From assembly GCF_900115955.1 (NCBI RefSeq), contig NZ_FOYL01000009.1:186001-250000 (forward strand): DNA of 64,000 nt. Reading direction: 5' to 3'. Positions 43,114 through 52,306 of this stretch are shown here, piece by piece. This DNA comes from Lentzea waywayandensis (GTDB lineage: Bacteria; Actinomycetota; Actinomycetes; Mycobacteriales; Pseudonocardiaceae). The notes under the pieces are model-generated. The model did not search any database and was not told where the DNA came from. It was given only the letters and a program-made list of their open reading frames with translations. Position numbers and translations under genes: made by a program. Position 1 is the stretch's first letter. Each line of letters begins with the position of its first letter.

Positions 43114-44676
43114 ATGCGACTTGATCGCACAACACGCGTGCTCGCGGCGACGGGCATCGGCCTGGCCGTCGTCGCCGCGGTGAGCAGCCCTGTTTCCGCT
43201 CAGACGGCTTCGATCCAGAAGACCGCCGACCCTGTCGCGGGCAGCTACATCGTGGTGTTCAAGGACGGTGCCAGTGACGTTCCCACCACCAACGCCAAGG
43301 CGCTCGACCTCGCCCGCAAGCACGGCGGCAAGGTCAGCAACACCTACGTCGCGTCGGTGCGCGGCTTCGCGGTGAAGCTGGACGAGGCGGCGGCGCGCAG
43401 GCTCGCGGCCGACCCGGCGGTGGCCTACGTGCAGCAGGACGGCTGGGCGCGGATGTCCGACACCCAGACGAACCCGACGTGGGGCCTGGACCGGATCGAC
43501 CAGGCGAACCTGCCCGTCGACGCGAAGTACACCTACCCGAACACCGCGCCGAACGTGACCGCGTACATCCTGGACACCGGGATCTACAAGGCGCACACCG
43601 AGTTCGAGGGCCGTGCCAAGGACGGTTACGACTTCATCGACAACGACGCGGACGCCTCGGACTGCCAGGGCCACGGCACGCACGTCGCCGGCACGGTCGG
43701 GTCGAAGACGTACGGCGTGGCCAAGAAGGTCGGCCTGGTCGCGGTCCGCGTGCTCGACTGCTCCGGCAACGGCCAGTACTCGCAGATCATCAAGGGCATC
43801 GACTGGGTGGCCCAGAACGCGACGAAGCCCGCGGTGGCGAACATGAGCCTCGGCGGCGGCGCGGACTCCACTGTGGACAACGCGGTGAAGCGCGCCATCG
43901 CGGCGGGCGTGACGTTCGGTCTGGCTGCGGGCAACAACAACGGCGACGCCTGCCAGACCTCCCCCGCCCGCGTGCCGGAGGCCATCACGGTGGCCGCCAG
44001 CGACTCGGCCGACAAGCGCTCGATCTACACCGGCGGGCAGGCGTCGAACTGGGGCTCCTGCGTCGACCTCTTCGGGCCCGGCTCGAACATCACGTCGACC
44101 AAGAACGGCGGCGGCACCACGTCGATGGGCGGCACCTCGATGGCCACCCCGCACGTCGTCGGCGCCGCCGCTCTGTACGCGTCCGCGAACCCGTCCGCAA
44201 CCCCTGCCCAGGTTCGCGACGCACTGGTGAACAACGCCACCACCGGCAAGATCACCGACCTCCAGGGCTCGCCGAACAAGCTGCTCAACATCAGCTTCAT
44301 CGGCGGCGGTGGCCCGGACCCCGAGCCGTGTGCCGCGGCCACCAACGGCGACGACGTGTCCATTCCGGACAACAACACGGCGGTGACGTCGTCGGTGAAC
44401 GTGACCGGCTGCACCGGCAAGGCCTCGACCGCCACCAAGGTCAAGGTCGACATCAACCACCCCTACACCGCTGACCTGGCCATCGACCTGGTCGGTCCGT
44501 CGGGTGCGACCTACAGCCTCAAGAAGGCTCGCGGCGCGACCTCGTCCGCCGGTGTGCACGAGACCTTCACGGTCGACGCGTCCGCCGAGAACCGCAACGG
44601 CACGTGGAAGTTGCAGGTGACCGACGTCTGGACCTACGACGCCGGGAACATCGACACCTGGACCCTGACGTTCTGA
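43114..44676 (+). CDS. Secreted S8 subtilisin-like protease with C-terminal P-domain (copy 1)
   Basis: A 520-residue preproprotease. Signal peptide (about 1-30), I9 inhibitor prodomain (about 40-112, GSYIVVFKDGA to AYVQQDG), S8 domain with Asp154 (YILDTGIY), His187 (GHGTHVAGT) and Ser342 (GGTSMATPHVVG). C-terminal P-domain (about 415-520) ends GNIDTWTLTF. It resembles proteinase K/aqualysin-type enzymes with added P-domain. The next gene is a close paralogue with the same order of domains, so a tandem duplication is clear. Ribosome site GGAGAACGGAGAACCAGAG. Confidence 0.94.
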   Translation: MRLDRTTRVLAATGIGLAVVAAVSSPVSAQTASIQKTADPVAGSYIVVFKDGASDVPTTNAKALDLARKHGGKVSNTYVASVRGFAVKLDEAAARRLAADPAVAYVQQDGWARMSDTQTNPTWGLDRIDQANLPVDAKYTYPNTAPNVTAYILDTGIYKAHTEFEGRAKDGYDFIDNDADASDCQGHGTHVAGTVGSKTYGVAKKVGLVAVRVLDCSGNGQYSQIIKGIDWVAQNATKPAVANMSLGGGADSTVDNAVKRAIAAGVTFGLAAGNNNGDACQTSPARVPEAITVAASDSADKRSIYTGGQASNWGSCVDLFGPGSNITSTKNGGGTTSMGGTSMATPHVVGAAALYASANPSATPAQVRDALVNNATTGKITDLQGSPNKLLNISFIGGGGPDPEPCAAATNGDDVSIPDNNTAVTSSVNVTGCTGKASTATKVKVDINHPYTADLAIDLVGPSGATYSLKKARGATSSAGVHETFTVDASAENRNGTWKLQVTDVWTYDAGNIDTWTLTF

Positions 44677-44697
44677 CGAGCACCGGAAGGACTTCCC

Positions 44698-46230
44698 ATG
44701 CACCGCACCACCTGCGGGCTCGCCGTTCTCATCGTCGCCTCCGCCCTGCTGGCCACCCCGGCTCAGGCGGCTGAAGCGGACTTCGTCAAGGCCCGCAACC
44801 CCGCGGCCGGCGGCAGCTTCATCGTCTCGCTCAAGCCCGGCGCCGCCATCCAGTCGACGTCGAGCGCGCTCACCCAGAAGTACGGCGGCGACCTCGACGC
44901 CGTGTTCTCCCACGCCATGCGCGGCTTCCAGGTCAAGAACCTGACCGAGGCCGCCGCGCGGAAGCTGGCGGCCGACCCCGCCGTCAAGGCCGTCTACCAG
45001 GACGGCACCGCGAAGGCGTTGGACGTGCAGGACAACCCGACGTGGGGTCTGGACCGCGTGGACCAGGCCTCACTGCCGCTGGACAAGAAGTTCAACTACC
45101 CCAGCGGCGGCGCGTCGAACGTGACGGTCTACATCACCGACACCGGTGTGAAGACGTCGATCGCCGACTTCGAGGGCCGTGCGTCCGTGGGCGCCGACTT
45201 CATCGAGGACGGCCAGAACGGCCAGGACTGCTCCGGCCACGGCACGCACGTGGCCGGCACGGTCGGCTCGAAGACCTACGGCGTGGCGAAGAAGGCCAAG
45301 CTGGTCTCGGTCCGCATGCTCGGCACGAGCTGCACCGGCAACGGCCCCGACTCGGCCGGCGTCAAGGCCATCGAGTGGATCACGGCGAACGCCAAGAAAC
45401 CCGCCGTGGTCAACGCTTCCTGGACCTTCGACACCGCCGACATCGGCAACGACGCCATCGCCGGTATGGTCGCCTCCGGCGTGCAGATGGCCGTCGCGTC
45501 GGGCAACAGCTCGACCGACGCCTGCTCCACCGGCCCCGCCAAGATCGCGTCGCTGATCACGGTGAACGCGACCTCGTCCAACGACGCGCGTGCCTCGTTC
45601 TCGAACTACGGCACCTGCACGGACATCTTCGCGCCGGGTGACAACATCACCTCGCTGGGACTGAACGGCGGCAGCACGAACATGTCCGGCACGTCCATGG
45701 CCACCCCGCACGTCGCGGGGGTCGCGGCCCTGTACCTGTCGGCCAACCCGTCCGCGAGCCCACAGGCCCTGCGCGACGCCCTGGTGAACAACGCCACCTC
45801 CGGCAAGGTCACCAACCCGGGTTCCGGTTCGCCGAACAAGCTGCTGTACAGCGGTTTCATCGGCGGCGGACCCGACCCGCAGTGCGGCCCCGGCACGAAC
45901 GGCGACGACGTGTCCATTCCGGACACCGGCACCGCCGTCTCGTCGTCGGTCACGATCTCGGGCTGCACCGGCAACTCCACGGCCTCGGCAACCGTCAAGG
46001 TCGACATCAACCACACCTACACCGGCGACCTGGCCGTCGACCTGGTCAGCCCGTCCGGCAGGACCTACGTCCTCAAGAAGGCCGGCGGGGCTTCGTCGTC
46101 CGGCGGCATCCACGAGACCTACACCGTTGACCTGTCCTCCGAGGCGCGCAACGGCACGTGGAAGCTTCAGGTGAAGGACATCTACACCTACGACGTCGGC
46201 AACATCGACACCTGGACCCTAACGGTCTGA
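44698..46230 (+). CDS. Secreted S8 subtilisin-like protease with C-terminal P-domain (copy 2)
   Basis: A 510-residue paralogue of the preceding gene, 21 bases downstream. Signal peptide (1-25, ending QAAEA), I9 prodomain, S8 triad Asp148 (YITDTGVK), His181 (GHGTHVAGT) and Ser333 (SGTSMATPHVAG), then P-domain (about 405-510). The genes share blocks such as VNNATxGKxT and NGDDVSIPD. Differences lie in the substrate-binding region, e.g. ANMSLGGGAD in copy 1 versus VNASWTFDTA here, so specificities may differ. GGAAGGA serves as ribosome site; they are probably co-transcribed. Confidence 0.94.
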   Translation: MHRTTCGLAVLIVASALLATPAQAAEADFVKARNPAAGGSFIVSLKPGAAIQSTSSALTQKYGGDLDAVFSHAMRGFQVKNLTEAAARKLAADPAVKAVYQDGTAKALDVQDNPTWGLDRVDQASLPLDKKFNYPSGGASNVTVYITDTGVKTSIADFEGRASVGADFIEDGQNGQDCSGHGTHVAGTVGSKTYGVAKKAKLVSVRMLGTSCTGNGPDSAGVKAIEWITANAKKPAVVNASWTFDTADIGNDAIAGMVASGVQMAVASGNSSTDACSTGPAKIASLITVNATSSNDARASFSNYGTCTDIFAPGDNITSLGLNGGSTNMSGTSMATPHVAGVAALYLSANPSASPQALRDALVNNATSGKVTNPGSGSPNKLLYSGFIGGGPDPQCGPGTNGDDVSIPDTGTAVSSSVTISGCTGNSTASATVKVDINHTYTGDLAVDLVSPSGRTYVLKKAGGASSSGGIHETYTVDLSSEARNGTWKLQVKDIYTYDVGNIDTWTLTV

Positions 46231-46248
46231 CTCTCCCGCAACGGAAAC

Positions 46249-46279
46249 GAGCCCCGGAGCCGATGTGGCTCCGGGGCTC
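46249..46279. terminator. Bidirectional terminator between S8 and S1 proteases
   Basis: GAGCCCCGGAGCC (46249-46261) pairs perfectly with GGCTCCGGGGCTC (46267-46279) around GATGT. T-rich sequence (TTCCCTGTTCC) follows on the plus strand. Both converging genes end within 25 bases. Confidence 0.85.
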
Positions 46280-46301
46280 TTCCCTGTTCCCCCAACGGGG
46301 T

Positions 46302-48107
46302 CTAGCGGGTGACGGTCAGCGTGAACGTCGTCGTGCCGGTCTTCCCGTCGGCCGAGGTGGCCTTGACGGTGATCGGGTAGGTGCCGGGCGGGGTGGAGAA
46401 GTTGGTGAAGATCCAGACGTTGCTGCTGCCGTTCTGACCGACCGTGGCCGGGTTGAACGACATCTGGGCGCCGGTGGGCACACCGGACGCGGTCAGCGTC
46501 AGGTTTCCGGTGCCACCACTGGCCTTCACCACGGTCTGGGCCAGCAGGCCCTGCTTGACGACGGCCGACGACGGCGACGCGGTCACCGTGACCTCACCGG
46601 TGGGCGGCTCGGTGCCCTCGACCGTCAGCGACACCGTTGTGGTGGCGGTCTTTCCGCCCGCGTCGGTGCCGGTCACCGTGATGCTGGAGGTACCGGCGGT
46701 CGCGGTGCCGGAGACGTCCAGCGTCAGCTTGGACGAGCTGCCCGCGCCGACCGAGGCCGGCTGGAACGTGGCCTTCACCCCGCTGGGCACACCGCTCGCC
46801 GACAGGGTGATCGTCTGACCGTCGCCGTTCGACGAGATCGTGGTGGAGACGTACTTCCCCTTGGCCGCCTTCACACTGCTCGGCGAGGCTCCCAGCGTGA
46901 AGTCACCCGGCTGCGGGTCGCCGCCACCGGTGACGGTCAGCGAGTACCTGCCGGACGCCGTCTTGCCGCTCGACGTCGTACCCGTGATCGAGACCTCGTA
47001 GGTGCCGTTCGGTGCCGAGGTGGCGGCGTCGAACGTGACCTTGGCCGAGTTGCCGGTGGTCACCGACGTCGGCTGGAAGACCGCCTTGACGCCGCTGGGC
47101 AGGCCGGACGCGGACAACGTGGCGTTCTCCGCACCGCCCGAACCGGCAGTGGTGGTGATGCCGGCCGAGATCGTCTTGCCGGCCGCGACCGAACCGCTGC
47201 CCGGCGCGACGGTCAGCCCGAAGTCACCGACCGGGGGCTGCTCGCCGACCTCGGTCTTCACCCAGTCGCCCATCTCGTTGTCGAGGCGGCCGTAGACCGA
47301 GTACCACTTGAAGTCCGACCGGCTCCACGACGCGACGCCGTAGATCTTGTCGTCGAAGATCAGCGGGCCGCCGCTGTCACCGGGCAGGATCGAGATCCGG
47401 CCGTCGGAGTACCCGGCACAGATCATGGTCGCCGACTTGAAGCCCGCGCCGACGCCCTGGCACACGCTGTCGCCGTTGACGACCGGCAGGCTCGCCTTGT
47501 CGAGCGTGACGTCCTGCGAGTTGTCGTTGAAGTCCTTCTTGCCGTAGCCGAAACCGAGGCCCGTCTTGCCCGGCGCGGCACCGCCGGAGTCGGCGGAGGT
47601 GGCGAACTTCGGGTACGCGGCGCCGCCCTTCAGGGCGATGTCGCGGTCCACGGTCACGACGGCGACGTCGTAGCCCTGGTCGAAGTTGACGTACTTCGGG
47701 TGCTTCTTGTAGCTGACGACGTTCACGGCGAAACCGGTGCCGGCGCCGCCCTTGTAGTCCTTGAGGTCGTCGAGCCCGTAGACGAACTTCTTCTCCCCCT
47801 GGGCATCCGCGCAGTGCGCCGCGATCAGGATCTTGCGCGGCGCCACGACCGTGCCGGAGCAGGTCTGTCCCTCCGGCCGGGTGCCACCGGCGCGGATGCC
47901 CGCGACGATGCCGGGGAACTCGCTCACGGTGGCGTTCTGCCCGCCGACGAACATGGGCGAGGCGTCACCGAGGTTCGCGGGGACGGTGTCCCCCAGGTAG
48001 TTGGCCGCAGGGGCGTTCGGTGGCGCGGCGTTCGCGATGCTGACGGGTGCCAGCACCGTGGCCGCGACCAGGGCCAGCAGGCCCCAGGACCGTGGTGTTC
48101 TCGTCAC
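46302..48107 (-). CDS. Secreted trypsin-fold S1 protease with Ig-like repeat tail
   Basis: A 601-residue protein. Signal peptide 1-27, short propeptide, activation-like MFVGGQNA, catalytic domain with His98 (LIAAHC), Asp147 (QGYDVAVV) and Ser245 (PGDSGGP). Three Ig-like repeats follow (about 294-378, 382-470, 475-601) with the shared frame SGxPSGVKAxFQPxSV, similar to those in the M28 peptidase. No P-domain. I chose the GTG at 48105-48107: GAGAGGAA lies just upstream and the signal peptide begins there. Possible LAL-regulator target (CGTAGGGGTAC, 106 bases upstream). Confidence 0.9.
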   Translation of the reverse strand: MTRTPRSWGLLALVAATVLAPVSIANAAPPNAPAANYLGDTVPANLGDASPMFVGGQNATVSEFPGIVAGIRAGGTRPEGQTCSGTVVAPRKILIAAHCADAQGEKKFVYGLDDLKDYKGGAGTGFAVNVVSYKKHPKYVNFDQGYDVAVVTVDRDIALKGGAAYPKFATSADSGGAAPGKTGLGFGYGKKDFNDNSQDVTLDKASLPVVNGDSVCQGVGAGFKSATMICAGYSDGRISILPGDSGGPLIFDDKIYGVASWSRSDFKWYSVYGRLDNEMGDWVKTEVGEQPPVGDFGLTVAPGSGSVAAGKTISAGITTTAGSGGAENATLSASGLPSGVKAVFQPTSVTTGNSAKVTFDAATSAPNGTYEVSITGTTSSGKTASGRYSLTVTGGGDPQPGDFTLGASPSSVKAAKGKYVSTTISSNGDGQTITLSASGVPSGVKATFQPASVGAGSSSKLTLDVSGTATAGTSSITVTGTDAGGKTATTTVSLTVEGTEPPTGEVTVTASPSSAVVKQGLLAQTVVKASGGTGNLTLTASGVPTGAQMSFNPATVGQNGSSNVWIFTNFSTPPGTYPITVKATSADGKTGTTTFTLTVTR

Positions 48108-48212
48108 GTTGGTTCCTCTCGGATCAGGAACGCCCACCTCAGGGCAGGGGCGGCGGTCGTTCGCTGCGATCACTGTCGGAGGCGCGCACGTGCGGAACAA
48201 TCAGGGTCCGCA

Positions 48213-48228
48213 TCCGTAGGGGTACGGA
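48213..48228. promoter_or_regulatory. Dyad upstream of the S1 protease gene
   Basis: TCCGTA (48213-48218) and TACGGA (48223-48228) form a perfect inverted repeat around GGGG. The inner CGTAGGGGTAC matches the element in the LAL/S8 intergenic region. It lies between the GT39 stop and the protease start, so the protease is the likely target. Confidence 0.5.
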
Positions 48229-48237
48229 ACTTTCTCC

Positions 48238-49803
48238 CTATGCCCTGCGGAAGATCGTGATGGAGTGGCCCACGACGTCGATGGGCGCGCTCGTGTCGAT
48301 CAACGCCCGGAGAAGGTCGTCGGCCTTCGCGATGGCCGTGTTGGACACGACCAGCAGCCCGTGCACCTGGTCCTCCGGCACCTTGCGCGGGTCGTCCGCG
48401 CGGATCCCGTAGTACTCGGGCACTCCCGCACCCTTGTAGACGAGCCACAGGCGTTCGCCGGGATAGCGCTTCAGGCGCTCGGCCAGCCGCCCCAGGTCCT
48501 GGCCCCAGTCGACGTTCGAGTCGTGCAGGTGCAGGTGGGTCTTCGACGGGCCGCCGAACACCTCGTTGGAGTACGGCAGGTAGTACGGGAACGTCCACAG
48601 TGAACTCGCGGCGACCAGTGCGACCGCGATCCTGGCCCAGCGCCGGTGTGCGACCACCGCGGCGGCGACCGCGAGGAACATCGGCACGAAGATCGCGTAC
48701 CGGACGCCGAGGTCACGGCTGCCGGTCATGGCCACGGCCAGCAGCACGGCCGCGGGTGCCAGAACGTACGCCGCCGCAGGCCGTTTGATCAGGGCGACGA
48801 CCGCGGCGGCCCAGAGGAGCAGTGCGCCCAGCGGTGTCTTCACCAGCAACGCGGCCGGCAGGTAGTACCAGTGCGAACCCTCGTAGTGCGTGCCGAAGAG
48901 ATAGCCGCCCCACACCCGGTTCTCGAAGCCGGCCTGGACGCGCATCCCGTCGAGGTAGGGCTCGGGGAACGGCAGCCAGCCGACCGGCGCGGACGGCAGG
49001 TCCGGCGGGGACTCCCAGTGCAGCAACGGATCCACGGCGAGGTAGGACACCCACACGACCGCGAGCGCGAGCAGCGCTACGGCGAGCGCGGCTTTGGCGC
49101 GGGCCTGCCAGAACACCAGGAACAGCACCACCGGGACGGCGGCCAGGGTGTTCATCTTCGTCGCCAGTGCCGCGCCGAGGGCCAGTCCGGCGAGCGGCAG
49201 GTAGAGCGCGGGGTTGGCGCGCGCCCGCCACACCAGCCAGACCGACGTGAGCACGAACCCGGCGGCCGGAACGTCCAGCGTGGCCAGCGATCCGTGCGCG
49301 ATGAGGTCGGGCGAGAACGCGTAGAGGGCCAGTGCGACGAGCCCGCCTGATCTGTTCGTGATGTCCGTGGCGAACAGGAACACGACCACGCCGAACAGCA
49401 GCGTGAGCACGATCATCGGCAGTCTGGCCGACAGCACCAGCTTCGCCGGGTCGTTGCCCGACTCGTAGAGCAGGTGCCGGCCGAGCTCCGTCTGATCGCC
49501 CTGGAAGTCCGGGTCCAGACGCACGTCGGCGAACGCCAGCCCGGTCGCCATGATCAGCTTGCCCAGCGGCGGGTGCTCCGGGTTGTACCGAAGGCTGTGC
49601 TGTTCCAGGTAGACGACCGCCGTGCCGATGTAGACCGGCTCGTCGATGGTCGGTGTCTGCCGGACCGCCGTGGTGATCATCGCGATGGCCATCTGGGCCA
49701 GGAGCACGGCCGCGGCGAGCCCGAACAGCCACCGCCGAGGTGCTCTCACCCGTGCGGGCGGCAGGGACACCTCGGTGGGGCGCTGGATCGTGGCGAGCGA
49801 CAA
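48238..49803 (-). CDS. GT39-like membrane glycosyltransferase
   Basis: A 521-residue integral membrane protein with about 10-11 helices. Near its N-terminus, PTIDEPVYIGTAVVYL carries the conserved acidic residues of the first extracytoplasmic loop of GT-C enzymes, and YNPEHPPLGKLI follows. The C-terminal loop has LHLHDSNVDWGQDLGRLAERL. Family members transfer sugars from polyprenyl-phosphate donors to proteins or lipids outside the membrane. The acceptor is unknown, although secreted proteases next door are conceivable. Start is TTG 49803 with AAAGGA upstream; an internal GTG is possible. Confidence 0.78.
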   Translation of the reverse strand: MSLATIQRPTEVSLPPARVRAPRRWLFGLAAAVLLAQMAIAMITTAVRQTPTIDEPVYIGTAVVYLEQHSLRYNPEHPPLGKLIMATGLAFADVRLDPDFQGDQTELGRHLLYESGNDPAKLVLSARLPMIVLTLLFGVVVFLFATDITNRSGGLVALALYAFSPDLIAHGSLATLDVPAAGFVLTSVWLVWRARANPALYLPLAGLALGAALATKMNTLAAVPVVLFLVFWQARAKAALAVALLALAVVWVSYLAVDPLLHWESPPDLPSAPVGWLPFPEPYLDGMRVQAGFENRVWGGYLFGTHYEGSHWYYLPAALLVKTPLGALLLWAAAVVALIKRPAAAYVLAPAAVLLAVAMTGSRDLGVRYAIFVPMFLAVAAAVVAHRRWARIAVALVAASSLWTFPYYLPYSNEVFGGPSKTHLHLHDSNVDWGQDLGRLAERLKRYPGERLWLVYKGAGVPEYYGIRADDPRKVPEDQVHGLLVVSNTAIAKADDLLRALIDTSAPIDVVGHSITIFRRA

Positions 49804-49885
49804 GGCCGCGCGGTCCTTTCAGATGGGTGAACAACCCGACACTCTCCGAAACGGGATGCCCGCCGTTTAGGTTGCTCCACACTTA

Positions 49886-49938
49886 CGCAACAGATTGTTG
49901 CGAAAGACCCTGTCGCATTTCAGCTACACCTTGTAGCT
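49886..49938. promoter_or_regulatory. Two 7-3-7 dyads in the MFS promoter
   Basis: CGCAACA-GAT-TGTTGCG (49886-49902) and AGCTACA-CCT-TGTAGCT (49922-49938) are both perfect 7-bp inverted repeats with a 3-base spacer. Centres are 36 bases apart, and the second ends 30 bases before the GTG start of the MFS gene. They differ in sequence, so two regulators or a looping dimer could be involved. Confidence 0.5.
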
Positions 49939-49968
49939 TTACTGGCCCCCGGACGAGGGAGACCAGCC

Positions 49969-51303
49969 GTGACCACGCTCAGATCGACCCGACCCGCGAT
50001 GGCCGTCCTGGCGGCGTTGGCCGTCACGATCGGCGCCCTGGAAAGCATCCCGTTCCCCGCGCTCCCGCTGCTGCAACGCGAGCTCGGCCTCGACCCCGCC
50101 CAGGCCGGCCTGCTGTCCACGACGTTGATCATCACGTCGGCGATCACCATGCCGATCGTCGCGAAGATCGCGGACGACCGCGGCGGGCGCCGGACCCTGC
50201 TCGTGCTCACCTGGTGCATCGTGGCCGGGGCCGTGCTGTCGGCGTTCGCGACGACGTTCCCGGTGATCCTGCTCGGGCAGTTCCTGCAGGGCCTGGGCGG
50301 CGGAGTGCTGCCGGTGTCGTTCGTGCTGGCACGGCAGCTCTTCAAGGACACGCCAGTCGCGATCGGCGTGCTCACGGGCCTGTTCACGGTCGGCAGCGGA
50401 CTGGGCGTGCTCGCCGCCGGGCCGCTCGCCGACGCGTTCTCGCGGCAGTGGATGTTCCTGCTGCCGGCTCTCGTCGTGGCCGCCGTGGCGATCGTCGCGC
50501 CGGTCGCGTTGCCGGGGCCCTGGCAGGTGAGACGAACCCGGCTGGACTGGCCGGGCGGAGTGTTGCTGGCACTCGCCCTCGCCACGCTCATGCTGGCGCT
50601 TTTCCTGGCCCCGCAAGAACCTCTCACCGCTCTGATGCTGCTCGCGCTGACCGTCGCGTTCGGACTCGGCTGGGTCGCGGTCGAGCGCCGCGCCGAACAT
50701 CCGCTGGTCGATCTCGGTGTCCTGCGGTCGGTGTGGAGGGCGAGTCTCACGGCCGGGGCGCTCGGGGCGAGTTACTCGGCGACGTACTTCCTGGTGCCGC
50801 AACTGCTTTCCGGGTTCGGCGCGACGGCCAGCGAGATCAGCCTGTACCTCTTCCCCACCGTGCTGGTCGCCGTCGTGGTCGGGCCGTTGTCCGGGGTGTT
50901 CGCGCGGCGGGCGGGAACCAGGACCGCCATGGCCGCCGGTTTGACGCTCACCGCCGCGGGCACGTTGTTCGTCGCCGGATGGCACGAGGTGCCGTGGCAG
51001 ATCGCGGTGGGAATGCTGGTGACGCTCGGGCTCGGCGTCGGGACCGCGTCCACGGCCACCTACACCGCCGCGATCTCCTCGGCCGGTGAGCGGGACACCG
51101 GCGTCGCGGCGGCCACGTGCGGGATCGCACGGGCGATCGGTGCGGCGCTGGGCGTCCAGGTCGCGGCGGCGTTGCTCACGGGAGGAGCGTCCTTCCGGCT
51201 CGGCTTCGTGCTGGCCGCGGTCGTGGCGGTGGCACCGCTGGCGTTGCTACGCGGGATCCGGTCACCGGAAAACCGTTTCGGCGCGACCTTGACGCAGGGC
51301 TAG
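49969..51303 (+). CDS. MFS transporter, DHA1-like
   Basis: A 444-residue permease with about 12-14 helices. Loop 2-3 motif AKIADDRGGRRTLLVLTW is the MFS signature. FLQGLGGGVLPVSFVLARQLF fits motif B/C regions of drug:H+ antiporters. The substrate is unknown. A GAGGGA ribosome site lies ahead of the GTG. It is divergent from the GT39 gene; the shared region holds the dyads at 49886-49938. Confidence 0.86.
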   Translation: MTTLRSTRPAMAVLAALAVTIGALESIPFPALPLLQRELGLDPAQAGLLSTTLIITSAITMPIVAKIADDRGGRRTLLVLTWCIVAGAVLSAFATTFPVILLGQFLQGLGGGVLPVSFVLARQLFKDTPVAIGVLTGLFTVGSGLGVLAAGPLADAFSRQWMFLLPALVVAAVAIVAPVALPGPWQVRRTRLDWPGGVLLALALATLMLALFLAPQEPLTALMLLALTVAFGLGWVAVERRAEHPLVDLGVLRSVWRASLTAGALGASYSATYFLVPQLLSGFGATASEISLYLFPTVLVAVVVGPLSGVFARRAGTRTAMAAGLTLTAAGTLFVAGWHEVPWQIAVGMLVTLGLGVGTASTATYTAAISSAGERDTGVAAATCGIARAIGAALGVQVAAALLTGGASFRLGFVLAAVVAVAPLALLRGIRSPENRFGATLTQG

Positions 51304-51312
51304 CCTGCGCGA

Positions 51313-52278
51313 ATGCCGTTGGGAGACATCGACAAGATCGCCGCGGACACCGGTTTCTCCGGCGTGGTGCAGATCGACCACGCCGGAGAGATCGAGTTCG
51401 CGAAGGCCTACGGGCTCGCCAACCGCGCGTACGGCGTGCCCAACACCGTGGACACCAGGTTCGGCATCGCCAGCGGCGGCAAGGGGTTCACCGCGCTGAC
51501 CGTGCTCTCCCTGATCCGTGAAGGCGCGCTCACGCTCGACACCACCGCCCGCTCGTTGCTGGACGACGACCTTCCGCTGATCGCCGACGACGTGACGGTC
51601 GAACACCTGCTCACGCACACGTCCGGCATCGGCGACTACCTCGACGAGGAAGGCGACTGGGAGGCCAACGACTACGTGATCGGCGCCGTGCACCTGCTGA
51701 CCTCGACCGAGGCGTTCCTGCCGTTGCTCGACGGGCATCCCACGAAGTTCAAGGCCGGTGAGCGGTTCGGTTACTGCAACGGCGGCTATGTCGTGCTCGC
51801 GCTGCTGGCCGAACGGGCCGGCGGGCAGGGTTACCACGACCTCGTCCGCGAACGCGTGCTCCGGCCCGCGGACATGACCAGGACGGGCTTCCTGCGTTCC
51901 GACGAACTGCCCGCCGACGCGGCCGTGGGCTATCTGGAGGGACTCGACCGCTCCAACGTCTTCCACCTGCCCGTGCTGGCGACCGGCGACGGCGGCATCC
52001 ACACCACAGCAGGCGACATGTCGAAGTTCTGGAGGGCGTTGTTCGCCGGCGACCTCGCCGAGGAGGTGACGCGGCCCCGCCACGACGTTCCGGAGGAGTC
52101 CCTGCGCTACGGCCTCGGCTTCTGGCTGCACGAGACCAGCGACACCGTGATCCTCGCCGGGTACGACGCCGGCGAGTCCTTCAAGTCCACTCACGACCCG
52201 CACACCGGCACGACCATCACGGTGCTGTCGAACACCTCGCCCGGTGCCTGGCCGATCGCCCGTGCGCTCATGTCCTGA
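51313..52278 (+). CDS. Beta-lactamase-fold serine hydrolase (class C type)
   Basis: A 321-residue protein. SxxK is FGIASGGKGFTA (the Ser and Lys retained with Gly-Gly between). YxN is FGYCNGGY, and a LLTHTSGIGDYL stretch precedes it, as in DD-peptidase/esterase relatives. There is no signal peptide, so it is probably cytoplasmic and may hydrolyse an ester or lactone rather than peptidoglycan. Nine bases follow the MFS stop; co-transcription is likely. Confidence 0.84.
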   Translation: MPLGDIDKIAADTGFSGVVQIDHAGEIEFAKAYGLANRAYGVPNTVDTRFGIASGGKGFTALTVLSLIREGALTLDTTARSLLDDDLPLIADDVTVEHLLTHTSGIGDYLDEEGDWEANDYVIGAVHLLTSTEAFLPLLDGHPTKFKAGERFGYCNGGYVVLALLAERAGGQGYHDLVRERVLRPADMTRTGFLRSDELPADAAVGYLEGLDRSNVFHLPVLATGDGGIHTTAGDMSKFWRALFAGDLAEEVTRPRHDVPEESLRYGLGFWLHETSDTVILAGYDAGESFKSTHDPHTGTTITVLSNTSPGAWPIARALMS

Positions 52279-52306
52279 CGACACTGTTCTGAACGGGTGA
52301 CGGATG

